A stretch of DNA of 64,000 nt from Nostoc linckia z4 (GTDB taxonomy: Bacteria > Cyanobacteriota > Cyanobacteriia > Cyanobacteriales > Nostocaceae): NCBI RefSeq assembly GCF_002608075.1, contig NZ_LAHA01000030.1, positions 28,426 to 92,425 on the forward strand, read 5' to 3'. The notes beneath the pieces are model-generated. The model worked only from the letters and a program-made list of their open reading frames with translations. It was not told the origin of the DNA and made no database searches. Within the stretch, counting starts at the first letter, position 1; every line of letters starts with the position of its first letter. Shown piece by piece: positions 19,786-28,531 of this stretch. The position numbers and the translations under genes were made by a program.

Positions 19786-21258
19786 CTAAAGTCCGAATAC
19801 CCTCAAAATACTGAAGATAACACCTAGAGGCCCAGCGACAAGGCCTGCGGTATCACCGACTTTTGCTCCGCCGGAGCGGCCGACTACTACGACATCATTA
19901 TTGCGGAGTATAGGATTAGTTTGCTCATTAATCCCAGCTGAGAAATCCACTTTTACTACACGTTTCGTGACGGAACCATTAGGATTGAGACGAATCAAAT
20001 CAACAGCATCGTCACTGGCTCTGGCATCGTTGAATCCACCAGCAGCAAGTATAGCTTGGTTTAAAGAGCTATTAGGTTGAATGTCTGTTAATCCTGGTCT
20101 TTTGACTTCCCCGACCACACCCACTTGAATGCGTGCGGGAGACAAAGTAGTGGTGGCTAGTTGAGTAGCCTCTGCTGGGTTAATCTCTGTTGCTGTGGGA
20201 ACAACGATTGTATCTCCATCTTGGACAATAATGTCTTGATTAGCATCCCCACTCTGTAACAGTTGCCAAAGGTTAATATCTATAGCTTGTTCTGAGCCAG
20301 TTCTGGTCAATCGGCGTAGCTTGAGATTACGAATATCTGCCTGTGCCGTAATTCCACCAGCTAGTTGAATTACTCGTGTAACATTTGGTAGACCAGTGGG
20401 AGTAGCAGTACCACTGTTAGGAGCTGCGCCTCCCTGCTGTTCGTTTAAGCTACCTGGCGTAACTAGGTAGGAACCAGGACGGTTGACTTCACCAATAATT
20501 GTTACTGTGCGGGGTGTAGTTTGACTGGCAGCAAAGTTAGCTGCAAATATATTGCGGGATTCTGCTACGTTGAAGGTATTTGCAGTTGGCACAACTATAG
20601 TGTCTCCATCCCGCAAGGTTATATCTTGTGATAATGTACCTGTTTGGATAAGTTCTTTTAAGTTGAGGGTAACGACTTGTTCTGAACCACGTCCGAATTT
20701 ACGCCGTAATTGAACTTGAGTTACATCAGCAGCCAGTGTAACTCCTTGGGCTGTTGTCAATGCAGCTAACACAGTGGGGTATTGTACGCCTGGATTGTCT
20801 CCAGCACCTCCACTCAAGTTTAAAGTATAAGCTCCTGGACGTGTTACCTCTCCAGCAACAAAAACATTAATCGGACGAGGTGATAATAAATTAACTGAGA
20901 TTAAAGGACGTTTGAGGAAGCGAGCATATCTTCTGGCAATTTCATCAGCAGCCTGTTCGGTTGTTAGCCCAAGAACTGGAACACTGCCAATTAAAGGTAA
21001 GTTGATTGCTCCTCCTGGAGGAATTTGGTATTCACCTGTATATTCAGGTACTTCAAAGACATTTACACGGATGCGATCGCCCCCTCCCAATAAATAGTTA
21101 GTATCTAATTGTGTTTGTGTATTTGGTATTTGTGTAGTTGATGGTGCTGGTTGTCCCTGAGCTAGGCTAGCAAAGGGTACGGCAACATTGAAAGCAGTTA
21201 ATAAAGCCGCACCCAGAACTGGTTGGGTAAGCGATTTCAACAAATTCGTGTTAAGCAT
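19786..21258 (-). CDS. Wza-like polysaccharide export protein with SLBB domains
   Basis: A 490-residue exported protein. The N-terminal signal segment (about residues 10-34, ending SLAQG) lacks a clear lipobox Cys. The poly-export domain begins LLGGGDRIRVNVFEVPEYTG near residue 56. Repeated SLBB-type segments follow (VFVAGEVTRPGAYTL near 130, VTIIGEVNRPGSYLV near 252, VGVVGEVKRPGL near 378), each opening with a G-E-V/x-R-P-G pattern. In cyanobacteria such proteins form the outer-membrane or periplasmic channel for exopolysaccharide and interact with the Wzc-like kinase. It is transcribed opposite to the synthesis genes with its own spacer. Three SLBB repeats is more than in E. coli Wza. Confidence 0.93.
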   Translation of the reverse strand: MLNTNLLKSLTQPVLGAALLTAFNVAVPFASLAQGQPAPSTTQIPNTQTQLDTNYLLGGGDRIRVNVFEVPEYTGEYQIPPGGAINLPLIGSVPVLGLTTEQAADEIARRYARFLKRPLISVNLLSPRPINVFVAGEVTRPGAYTLNLSGGAGDNPGVQYPTVLAALTTAQGVTLAADVTQVQLRRKFGRGSEQVVTLNLKELIQTGTLSQDITLRDGDTIVVPTANTFNVAESRNIFAANFAASQTTPRTVTIIGEVNRPGSYLVTPGSLNEQQGGAAPNSGTATPTGLPNVTRVIQLAGGITAQADIRNLKLRRLTRTGSEQAIDINLWQLLQSGDANQDIIVQDGDTIVVPTATEINPAEATQLATTTLSPARIQVGVVGEVKRPGLTDIQPNSSLNQAILAAGGFNDARASDDAVDLIRLNPNGSVTKRVVKVDFSAGINEQTNPILRNNDVVVVGRSGGAKVGDTAGLVAGPLGVIFSILRVFGL

Positions 21259-21664
21259 ATTTCCTTGAGATTTTGAAATTACGATTAATAAAGTACTGTC
21301 TAAACATTTTTATTTTGACTATACCTAAGTATTCAAGTTCCCCAACAATCTTATTTTCCTTGAAAAGTGTAATTTTCCGGAGAAAATTTGTTGATTTGAT
21401 TTGAATTTTCAATGAAGTTCATTTAAAGTTAAGTGTCTTGGAATATGACAATTATCCCCAAATAATAAATTTCAGCAATCCAAGGTAGTTTATACAATAC
21501 TATGTTTGCTTTCCAATGAGGCAATTACCAATAAATTTTTACTAAATTAAGTCAATTTCATGACACTTAAGTTTGAATTTAAAATATGTAATGAGTAACA
21601 TTTGTTATCAACATTAAAATGACCGCTATTTAATTAGCAACTAGAGAATTATTTAGCAATCAAA
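21259..21664. other. Spacer between the export gene and ABC ATPase gene
   Basis: 406 bp, AT-rich. It should carry the promoter of the Wza-like gene near its left end and the 3' end signals of the ABC ATPase gene at its right end is not expected, since that gene also reads leftwards. No strong hairpin or recognised operator was seen. Confidence 0.35.
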
Positions 21665-22648
21665 CTAGTTTAGTGAATGATTTTTTGTTTGGATTTGTTG
21701 AATAAAAAGCTCTTCTAAGGACTGACGACACAAGTTCATGGCAATAATTTTACCTTCCATGAGACGAAGACTAGCTAGAAAATCATAGTAGTCATCATGT
21801 AGTGTACCTTGCCAGGAACCATCAGGTTCAAATCTCAAAGCAGGTAGCCATTTTTTGAGAATTTCCGAGTCACCACCTTGACCTTTGACATGGTATGTGT
21901 TGTCACCACCCAAAAGTTCATTCAGGGAACCAGAGCAAATTAATTCACCTTGAGCGAGTATGGCAATGCGATCGCAAATCTGTTCTACTTCGCTGAGAAT
22001 GTGGCTGTTGAAAAAAATCGTCTTGCCGGCGGCTTTGAGAGCCAAAATAATTTCCCGCATTTGGTAGCGTCCTACAGGATCGAGGCCAGACATTGGTTCA
22101 TCTAAAAAAACTAATTCTGGCTCGTTAATTAGCGCCTGTGCCATACCAACACGCTGTAACATGCCTTTGGAGTAGCGGCGCAGCAATTTTTTGCGGGCAT
22201 CGGCTTGGGATAAACCCACTAATTCCAGCAATTGGGGAATGCGTCGGCGTTGTATGCCCTCAGGAATTTGGAATAGCCCAGCTGCTAACTGCAAAAACTC
22301 CCAGCCAGTTAAATAATCATACAAATAAGGATTTTCAGGTAAATAGCCGATGTATTGCTTAACATTGCGATCGCCTATTGGCTGACCTAACAATAGTCCC
22401 TGTCCACCAGTGGGACGAATAATCCCTAACAATAGTTTTAAAAGGGTAGTTTTACCAGCGCCGTTGGGCCCTAACAGTCCAAAGGTTTCGCCTTGATAAA
22501 CTTTTAAAGAACAGCTTTTTAAAGATACGACTTTTTGATTTAGCCAAAAACCAGTACGGTAAACTTTTCGCAACTCAGAAGTTAGGACTACTGGCAGAGT
22601 GTTTGTCCTATTGAGTTGAGAATCAGGGTCATCTGCAACAGACTTCAT
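21665..22648 (-). CDS. ABC transporter ATP-binding protein (ABC-2 type export family)
   Basis: A 327-residue ATPase subunit. Walker A is GPNGAGKTT near residue 60, the Q-loop lies in GYLPENPYLYDYLT, the signature motif is RYSKGMLQRVGMAQAL, Walker B is ELVFLDEPMSGLDP and the H-loop is FFNSHILSEVEQICDR. The arrangement and the extra 80-residue C-terminal part fit ATPases of ABC-2 type exporters (CcmA/YadG-like). No permease gene lies next to it, so the partner is encoded elsewhere and the substrate cannot be predicted. ATG 22648 is used; an N-terminal extension of about 30 residues precedes the fold. Confidence 0.93.
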   Translation of the reverse strand: MKSVADDPDSQLNRTNTLPVVLTSELRKVYRTGFWLNQKVVSLKSCSLKVYQGETFGLLGPNGAGKTTLLKLLLGIIRPTGGQGLLLGQPIGDRNVKQYIGYLPENPYLYDYLTGWEFLQLAAGLFQIPEGIQRRRIPQLLELVGLSQADARKKLLRRYSKGMLQRVGMAQALINEPELVFLDEPMSGLDPVGRYQMREIILALKAAGKTIFFNSHILSEVEQICDRIAILAQGELICSGSLNELLGGDNTYHVKGQGGDSEILKKWLPALRFEPDGSWQGTLHDDYYDFLASLRLMEGKIIAMNLCRQSLEELFIQQIQTKNHSLN

Positions 22649-22884
22649 CTCGGTTTAATCAACAATTAGCAACTTGGTATCTATTACAAGTTACCCAACA
22701 GGGTGATAATAATCACCACTGAGTTTGATAATTATCGCAAACAGAGTGAGTGCTATTAGCGGTAGTGGGGTGTTTAGCCCTTAGTGAATCAAAAGTGAGG
22801 AGTTATCATTCTTCCTTTGCTTCCCTGCCACTGTGCCCCCATCCCGCATTAGGTTTCCTGGGATAAACTGATCCCTGGAGGCTC

Positions 22885-23526
22885 TTACAAAACGCCTTTA
22901 GAACTAGGAATCAAGCCAGCACGACGAGGGTCAATTTCTACTGCTAAGCGTGTCGCCCTTGCAAAGGCCTTAAATGTCGCCTCAATAATGTGATGAGAAT
23001 TAATGCCATCCAGTTGCCGAATGTGTAGTGTCATTTGGCTGTGGTTTGCTAATGCCACAAAGAATTCGCGCACCAGCTGGGTGTCATAAGTTCCTACACG
23101 CTGGGTAGGAATTTGTAAACCGTAGCTGAGGTGAGGGCGTCCCGAAAAGTCCAGCACCACCTGAACTAAAGCTTCATCTAAAGGTGCAAGGAAATTACCA
23201 AAACGAGCAATGCCTTTCCTATCGCCTAATGCTTGGTTAAAAGCTTGTCCTAAGGTAATACCTACATCTTCGTTGGTATGGTGGTCATCAATTTCCCAGT
23301 CTCCTTTGGCTTGGATATCTAAGTCAATCAACCCGTGTGAAGCTATTTGATGCAACATATGATCCAAAAACGGAATACCTGTTGCTGCGGTGCATTTTCC
23401 TGTTCCATCAAGATTGATGGTAACTTGCACATTAGTTTCCCCTGTGGTGCGATGAACAGTAGCAATCCGAGGGGTTTTAGTTAACTGGTCGTAATTTGAA
23501 TTGACTTGGCGATTGGTTGTTTGCAT
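22885..23526 (-). CDS. hisB: Imidazoleglycerol-phosphate dehydratase
   Basis: Sixth step of histidine synthesis: dehydration of imidazole glycerol phosphate to imidazole acetol phosphate, cytoplasmic. The 213-residue monofunctional form shows both metal-binding motifs: FLDHMLHQIASHGLIDL with DDHHTNEDVGI in the first half, and HHIIEATFKAFARA in the second. Length and motifs match cyanobacterial and plant enzymes. It lies 89 bp downstream of fabI on the same strand, with AGGAGTT-type repeats between, so co-transcription is possible though the functions are unrelated. Confidence 0.97.
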   Translation of the reverse strand: MQTTNRQVNSNYDQLTKTPRIATVHRTTGETNVQVTINLDGTGKCTAATGIPFLDHMLHQIASHGLIDLDIQAKGDWEIDDHHTNEDVGITLGQAFNQALGDRKGIARFGNFLAPLDEALVQVVLDFSGRPHLSYGLQIPTQRVGTYDTQLVREFFVALANHSQMTLHIRQLDGINSHHIIEATFKAFARATRLAVEIDPRRAGLIPSSKGVL

Positions 23527-23530
23527 AGGG

Positions 23531-23607
23531 AAGAGTTAGAAGTTAGGAGTTAGGAGTCAGGAGTTAGGAGTTATAAATTTTTAACTCATAACTCATAACT
23601 CATAACT
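23531..23607. repeat. AGTTAGG-type tandem repeat forming a hairpin, hisB-fabI spacer
   Basis: Imperfect tandem units of AGGAGTT (23531-23572) face units of AACTCAT (23581-23607), giving an interrupted inverted repeat. The same family recurs at 49033-49098, 55156-55272 and 57168-57302. Confidence 0.7.
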
Positions 23608-23615
23608 TTATCGCG

Positions 23616-24392
23616 TCACATTCCCATAATTTCATATCCTGCATCTACATACAGAACTTGTCCGGTGATGCCGCTGGACAAATCACTGCATAAAAAAGCC
23701 GCAGTGTTGCCGACTTCTAGCTGAGTGACAGTCCGCCGTAGCGGAGCTACTTCCTCTACATGATGGATCATATCTAAGATTCCGCCCACTGCTGAAGATG
23801 CTAAAGTGCGGATGGGGCCTGCGGAGATGGCATTGACGCGGATATTTTGCGGCCCTAGTTCAGCAGCCAGGTAACGCACGCTCATTTCTAATGCCGCTTT
23901 GGCAACTCCCATAACGTTATAGTTAGGAATTACCTTCACACCTCCTAAATATGTCAAGGTGACAATACTACCCCCCTCAGTCATCAAGGGTTTAGCTGCA
24001 TTGCTTAACTGTACTAAAGAATAAGTACTAATCTCTAAAGCAGTTTTGAAACCAGAACGAGAGGTTTGGCTAAAACCTCCCGTCAAATCTTCTTTGTTGG
24101 CAAAGGCGAGACAATGAATCAGGATGTCTAGCTTTCCCCACTTATCCCGTACTGTCTCAAAGGTAGATTGAATTTGTTCTTCGTTTTGGACATTACAGGG
24201 AAGAAATAAGCTGGGGTTGAGGGGTTGGACTAGTTCGGCTACTTTTGTCTCCATTTTGCCGCGTTCATCTGGCAGGTACGTAATTCCGAGATTAGCTCCT
24301 GCTTTGTGCAGCTGTTGGGCAATGCCCCAGGCAATGGAGCGGTTGTTGGCAATACCTGTAACCAAGGCATTTTTTCCAGTCAGATTCAGCAT
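23616..24392 (-). CDS. fabI: Enoyl-[acyl-carrier-protein] reductase (NADH)
   Basis: Last reduction step of each fatty-acid elongation cycle, cytoplasmic. A 258-residue SDR-fold protein. The cofactor region starts NALVTGIANNRSIAWGIAQ. The FabI catalytic pattern is complete: one Tyr in LTYLGGVKV, a second Tyr ten residues later in YNVMGVAK, and Lys seven residues after that. The substrate loop AAGPIRTLAS-type segment (here SAGPIRTLASSAVG) is also present. The C-terminus ends in VDAGYEIMGM, typical of FabI. ATG 24392 fits family length. Confidence 0.97.
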   Translation of the reverse strand: MLNLTGKNALVTGIANNRSIAWGIAQQLHKAGANLGITYLPDERGKMETKVAELVQPLNPSLFLPCNVQNEEQIQSTFETVRDKWGKLDILIHCLAFANKEDLTGGFSQTSRSGFKTALEISTYSLVQLSNAAKPLMTEGGSIVTLTYLGGVKVIPNYNVMGVAKAALEMSVRYLAAELGPQNIRVNAISAGPIRTLASSAVGGILDMIHHVEEVAPLRRTVTQLEVGNTAAFLCSDLSSGITGQVLYVDAGYEIMGM

Positions 24393-24669
24393 AGAAATTG
24401 TTAATGGGATCGATCATTAGGAGCATACTAGAATCCGAGGCTAGTTTGTCTTTGTTTTACACGGGATTTGCAAAAATGAATATTGGTAAGGGTGTTTGCT
24501 ATCAACAAATTCTTGATTCTTTCTAAAGATATTCTCAAGTTCTCTTTATTCGTTCTTCAAAAAAGCTTTTTAATACCACTACTAGGAACAGTTTATCAAC
24601 AATTTATAGCTGAAGAGATCGACAATTATGTATCATTATAAACAGTGAGTTAACAAACAATTAGTTGGA

Positions 24670-24683
24670 GTATAGGAAAGTAC
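24670..24683 (+). promoter_or_regulatory. NtcA-type operator GTAN8TAC upstream of ntcA
   Basis: GTA (24670-24672), eight bases, then TAC (24681-24683), about 90 bp before the ntcA start codon. This matches the known NtcA consensus. A TTATTGAAT stretch about 20 bp downstream is a plausible but imperfect -10 region. ntcA autoregulation is known in Anabaena; binding here is inferred. Confidence 0.7.
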
Positions 24684-24771
24684 AGAAAGGTTGACGGTGC
24701 TTTATTGAATTTTCAGGTGTATTCTTAGGTAATTAGTTTTTGTTTTTCCGGCATTGGGTAGGGGAAGGGAG

Positions 24772-25443
24772 ATGATCGTGACACAAGATAAAGCCCTAGC
24801 AAATGTTTTTCGTCAGATGGCGACCGGGGCGTTTCCGCCAGTTGTGGAAACGTTTGAACGCAATAAAACGATCTTTTTTCCTGGCGATCCTGCCGAACGA
24901 GTTTATTTTCTTTTAAAAGGTGCTGTTAAACTTTCCAGGGTGTACGAGGCAGGAGAGGAAATAACGGTAGCACTGCTGCGAGAAAATAGTGTTTTTGGTG
25001 TATTGTCATTGCTGACAGGAAATAAATCGGATAGGTTTTACCATGCGGTTGCATTTACCCCTGTGGAATTACTGTCGGCACCAATCGAACAAGTAGAGCA
25101 AGCACTCAAGGAAAATCCAGAATTATCAATGTTAATGCTGCGGGGTCTGTCTTCGCGAATTTTACAGACAGAGATGATGATTGAAACTCTTGCTCACCGA
25201 GATATGGGTTCCAGGTTAGTGAGTTTTTTATTAATTCTTTGTCGTGATTTTGGAGTTCCTTGTGCTGATGGCATCACAATTGATTTGAAGTTGTCTCATC
25301 AAGCGATCGCTGAGGCAATTGGTTCGACTCGTGTTACAGTTACAAGGCTACTAGGGGATTTGCGTGAAAAAAAGATGATTTCTATCCACAAGAAGAAGAT
25401 TACTGTGCATAAACCCGTTACTTTAAGTCGGCAGTTCACATAA
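24772..25443 (+). CDS. ntcA: Global nitrogen regulator NtcA
   Basis: CRP/FNR-family activator that senses 2-oxoglutarate and controls nitrogen assimilation and heterocyst differentiation. ATG 24772 gives 223 residues, the length known for Anabaena NtcA, beginning [13 protein letters not shown]. It is preceded by AGGGGAAGGGAG as ribosome binding site. An upstream in-frame TTG (24754) is less likely. The effector domain contains [18 protein letters not shown]. The C-terminal helix-turn-helix is [21 protein letters not shown], with the recognition helix at the end. From memory the sequence is almost identical to NtcA of Anabaena/Nostoc. Confidence 0.98.
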
Positions 25444-25609
25444 AACAATTGGAAAAAGCGGAGTCGGCACGTGTCGTATTTTCAAGATCGCACTAATAGC
25501 TCAAGGAAAATCTAAAATTGACTAATCTCAGCTATTGCCAACCTCCACTTCTCCACAGACAATGGTCAAAAGTAGTAGGCTGTATCTGGAAGGATTTCGG
25601 TAGCTAAAC

Positions 25610-27100
25610 ATGACCACCGGATACATCCTCATCGCAGCAATTTTAATTCTGGGAGGCGTAATTGCAACCGTGGGCGATCGCATCGGCACACGAGTTGGCA
25701 AAGCCCGCCTCTCACTCTTTAACCTTCGTCCAAAAAACACCGCAGTACTAGTAACGATTTTTACTGGGGGTTTGATTTCAGCATCAACCTTAGGAATTTT
25801 ATTCGCTGCTGATGATAAATTGCGGCAGGGAGTTTTTGAGTTAGAGGATATTCAAACAGACCTCAGGCAAAAGCGGGAACAGCTAAAAACCGCAGAAACC
25901 CAGAAAAGTCAGGTAGAAAGCGAATTGAATCAAGCAAGAATCGCCCAAGCCAAAGCCCAACAAGAGTTGCAAGCAATTAATCAGTCTTTACAGGCGGCCA
26001 ATGCCAAGCAAAGGGAAACCCAAGCCCAACTCAACCGCACCATTCAGCAGCAAGCCCAAACCCAAACTCAACTCCAGCGCACTCAAGGGCAGTTAGATCG
26101 AGTTGTCAGTCAGTACCAAAAAGCCATAGCCGAACTGCAAAGCGTTTACAATCAGCGGCAGGAACTACAGGCAGCAGTTGAACTACTAAAGACAGAACGT
26201 CAACGACTGTATGCGGAAGCGAAAAAAGCGATTGACGAAGCCAAAACAGCTATCGAAAAACGCGATCGCGAACTTGCCAACCGCCAAGAAGGGATAGAAG
26301 CACGCGATCGCAAAATTGCCCAACTCGACCAGTTAATTCAAAAGCGTAATTCAGAAATTACAGCTAGAGAACAAGTGATTGCCAAACGGGAATCTCGCCT
26401 CAAAGAATTGGAAACACAACAACAGCAACTAGAACAGGAAGTTGCAAGGCTGGAAAAATATTATCAGTCTTACCAAGACCTGCGTTTGGGTAAACTGGCT
26501 TTAGTTCGCGGTCAAGTTCTAGCGGCTGCTGTAATTCGCGTTACCCAGGTGGCTGCGGCTCGTCAAGCGGTGGTACAACTTTTACAACAAGCTAATCGCA
26601 ACGCCAATCTGGAATTAAGTGAGCCTGGTGGAAATTCTCCAAATGTAGAGCTGGTGCGCGTAACTCAGGAAAGAGTCGAGCAATTGAGCAAGCAAATTGA
26701 GGATGGTCGCGAATACGTAGTGCGAATTTTTTCCGCAGGTAATTACGTTAGAGGAGAAAAGCAAATAGAAATTTTTGCCGACATAGCCAGGAATGAACTC
26801 GTTTTCTCTGGAGGTGCCCAATTAGCCACAACCACCGCTGACCCCAAAAACATGACATCCTATCAGTTGCAGCAGCGATTGGAAATACTAATTTCTGCTT
26901 CCCAATTTCGCGCCCGTAACGCCGGAATTGTGGAAAATGTACAAGTGGATGGTACTTTTCTGCGTTTTGTTGCCCAATTAAGAAAGTACAATCAACCATT
27001 GGAAATTAAAGCCATCGCCGCAGAAGATATTTATACAGCGGGGCCTTTGAGAGTGAAATTAGTAGCAGTAGTCAACGGACAAATTATTTTTAGTACTTAA
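25610..27100 (+). CDS. DUF3084 membrane-anchored coiled-coil protein
   Basis: A 496-residue cyanobacterial protein. A first hydrophobic helix (about residues 5-22) is followed by the conserved GDRIGTRVGKARLSLFNLRPKNTA-type block (residues about 23-46), then a second helix (about 48-68). A long Q/E/A-rich coiled coil spans about 75-285. The C-terminal globular part (about 300-496) includes VVRIFSAGNYVRGE and FRARNAGIV. Families with this layout are annotated DUF3084. Function unknown; an envelope-spanning scaffold role is only a guess. It is followed by a YqgF-like gene and DUF3146. Confidence 0.88.
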   Translation: MTTGYILIAAILILGGVIATVGDRIGTRVGKARLSLFNLRPKNTAVLVTIFTGGLISASTLGILFAADDKLRQGVFELEDIQTDLRQKREQLKTAETQKSQVESELNQARIAQAKAQQELQAINQSLQAANAKQRETQAQLNRTIQQQAQTQTQLQRTQGQLDRVVSQYQKAIAELQSVYNQRQELQAAVELLKTERQRLYAEAKKAIDEAKTAIEKRDRELANRQEGIEARDRKIAQLDQLIQKRNSEITAREQVIAKRESRLKELETQQQQLEQEVARLEKYYQSYQDLRLGKLALVRGQVLAAAVIRVTQVAAARQAVVQLLQQANRNANLELSEPGGNSPNVELVRVTQERVEQLSKQIEDGREYVVRIFSAGNYVRGEKQIEIFADIARNELVFSGGAQLATTTADPKNMTSYQLQQRLEILISASQFRARNAGIVENVQVDGTFLRFVAQLRKYNQPLEIKAIAAEDIYTAGPLRVKLVAVVNGQIIFST

Positions 27101-27117
27101 ACAACAAGTCAGAAGTC

Positions 27118-27154
27118 AGAATTCAGAATTCAGAATTCAGAATTCAGAATTCAG
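27118..27154. repeat. CAGAATT tandem repeat
   Basis: About five head-to-tail units of the heptamer ATTCAGA just after the DUF3084 gene. It belongs to the class of short tandem repeats common in Nostocales. Confidence 0.85.
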
Positions 27155-27190
27155 GAGTTAGAAGTCAGAATACAATTAATGGGAGATGAG

Positions 27191-27374
27191 CCAATACGGT
27201 TCGGATAAGCAGTATGAACTCCCCTTGTGGTCTGGGAAAAGGTGAGCCAGCGCGGTCTTGGGGGTTTCCCCCATGAGCGACTGGCGAACCCCGAAGGGGT
27301 TAAGGGGTAAGGGGTAAAGGATGTATTTGAAACCTTTCCCCTTTCCCCTTTCCCCTTTAATCGAACCGTATTGG
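27191..27374. mobile_element. MITE-like element with 13-bp inverted ends and 8-bp target duplication
   Basis: The ends are perfect inverted repeats: CCAATACGGTTCG at 27191-27203 and its complement at 27362-27374. The octamer GAGATGAG lies directly outside both ends (27183-27190 and 27375-27382), as expected for a target-site duplication. The 184-bp inside has no coding capacity and contains GGGGTAA and CCTTTCCCC tracts. A diverged copy lies at 42677-42876. Confidence 0.75.
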
Positions 27375-27534
27375 GAGATGAGCGCGGAAAGTCACGACTC
27401 GGCAGCTTACGCCGTAGACGCTTGGAGGTTAGTTTGCCGCAGCCAGCATAACTTTCCTACACAGACTCGCCACTAGCCACTAATTTATTCTGATTCCTGA
27501 ATTCACCAATTCTGAATTCTTTTTTTTATTACTT

Positions 27535-27987
27535 ATGACTTTCCGTGAATTTTCACCGACACAGCCAGTGATTTTGGGTTTCGATCCAGGTCGAGATAAA
27601 TGTGGTTTAGCAGTGATGGGGCTGGATCGGCAATTATATTATCATCAAGTGGTGTCAGCAAAAGAGGCGATCGCTACCATTGAGACACTGCGTCAGCAAT
27701 TCCCCATCTCCTTGATGGTGATGGGCAACCAAACAACAGCCAATCAGTGGAAACAGCAATTTTATCAAGAATTATCAGAACCCCTGAACATTATTTTAGT
27801 AGATGAGCGCTACACAACCTTAGAAGCACGCGATCGCTATTGGCAAATGTATCCGCCCAAAGGGCTAATAAAGCTACTACCACAAGGTATGCGACAGCCT
27901 CCAAGACCCATAGATGACATTGTTGCCATTCTGCTAATCGAAAGATACTTAAATCGCCTCACGGAATCAGCCAATTTTAGATTTTGA
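27535..27987 (+). CDS. YqgF/RuvX-type RNase H-fold nuclease-like protein
   Basis: A 150-residue protein of the RuvC/YqgF superfamily. It has the three acidic positions expected of the fold: ILGFDPGRDKCGLAV near the N-terminus, DERYTTLEARDRYW near residue 100, and RPIDDIVAILLIERYL at the C-terminus. Family members process the 5' end of 16S rRNA precursor or resolve branched DNA. It is a divergent cyanobacterial variant, not the canonical YqgF, so the exact substrate is uncertain. It converges with the DUF3146 gene 45 bp away. Confidence 0.82.
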   Translation: MTFREFSPTQPVILGFDPGRDKCGLAVMGLDRQLYYHQVVSAKEAIATIETLRQQFPISLMVMGNQTTANQWKQQFYQELSEPLNIILVDERYTTLEARDRYWQMYPPKGLIKLLPQGMRQPPRPIDDIVAILLIERYLNRLTESANFRF

Positions 27988-28024
27988 ATTTTGGATTCAA
28001 TCTAAAATCTAAAATCCAAAATTG
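27970..28024. terminator. AT-rich inverted repeat between convergent genes
   Basis: Interrupted arms built on GAATTTTGGATT and AATCCAAAATT, flanking AATCTAAAATC units, occupy the 45-bp gap and the last codons of the YqgF-like gene. Placement between convergent genes suggests a bidirectional terminator, though the stem is AT-rich. Confidence 0.45.
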
Positions 28025-28032
28025 AATAACTC

Positions 28033-28296
28033 CTAAATTTCCGCCCGAATTGTAAAAGCATAGTCTCCTCCAGGCTCTAGTTGATAATCTTGTTTCTCCA
28101 AAAATCGACCGAGGGGTTCTTTGATTAAGGCGCGACCTTGGGAGGGCTTGACGGCAAGTTCTCCCCTACGAAAATGCCACTGGAAATGCCATTCAAATTC
28201 ACCTGCACTCACTTCACCCTCTAGGAAGCCGTGTTGCCAGGATTGGCGGGTAATTTTGACATGGGCAATGGTTTCTGGCAGACGTTTGGCACTCAC
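28033..28296 (-). CDS. DUF3146 family protein
   Basis: An 87-residue soluble protein, small and probably all-beta, with a repeated FEWHFQWHFRRGEL core near residues 33-46 and the end GGDYAFTIRAEI. This family is restricted to cyanobacteria and commonly lies beside the YqgF-like gene, as here. No catalytic motif or membrane segment is visible. Function unknown. Confidence 0.8.
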   Translation of the reverse strand: MSAKRLPETIAHVKITRQSWQHGFLEGEVSAGEFEWHFQWHFRRGELAVKPSQGRALIKEPLGRFLEKQDYQLEPGGDYAFTIRAEI

Positions 28297-28531
28297 AATG
28301 CTTTATGTCAAGTGTGGAATAACTAGCCAATTTATGTAGGCTACTTATTTTATTTACCAAACATAGCTTAAATAGACAAACTGACAAAATAAGTATTTGT
28401 AATTGAGGAGGTTATATTAATCAGCCGAAAGACTTGAGGGTAGGAATCGCCAAGTATAAGTAAATGGGAGGATTTCCGATCGATAGCTAAAAAATCTTTA
28501 ACTCAGTGCTTCATAATTGGGTCAGAAAGCT

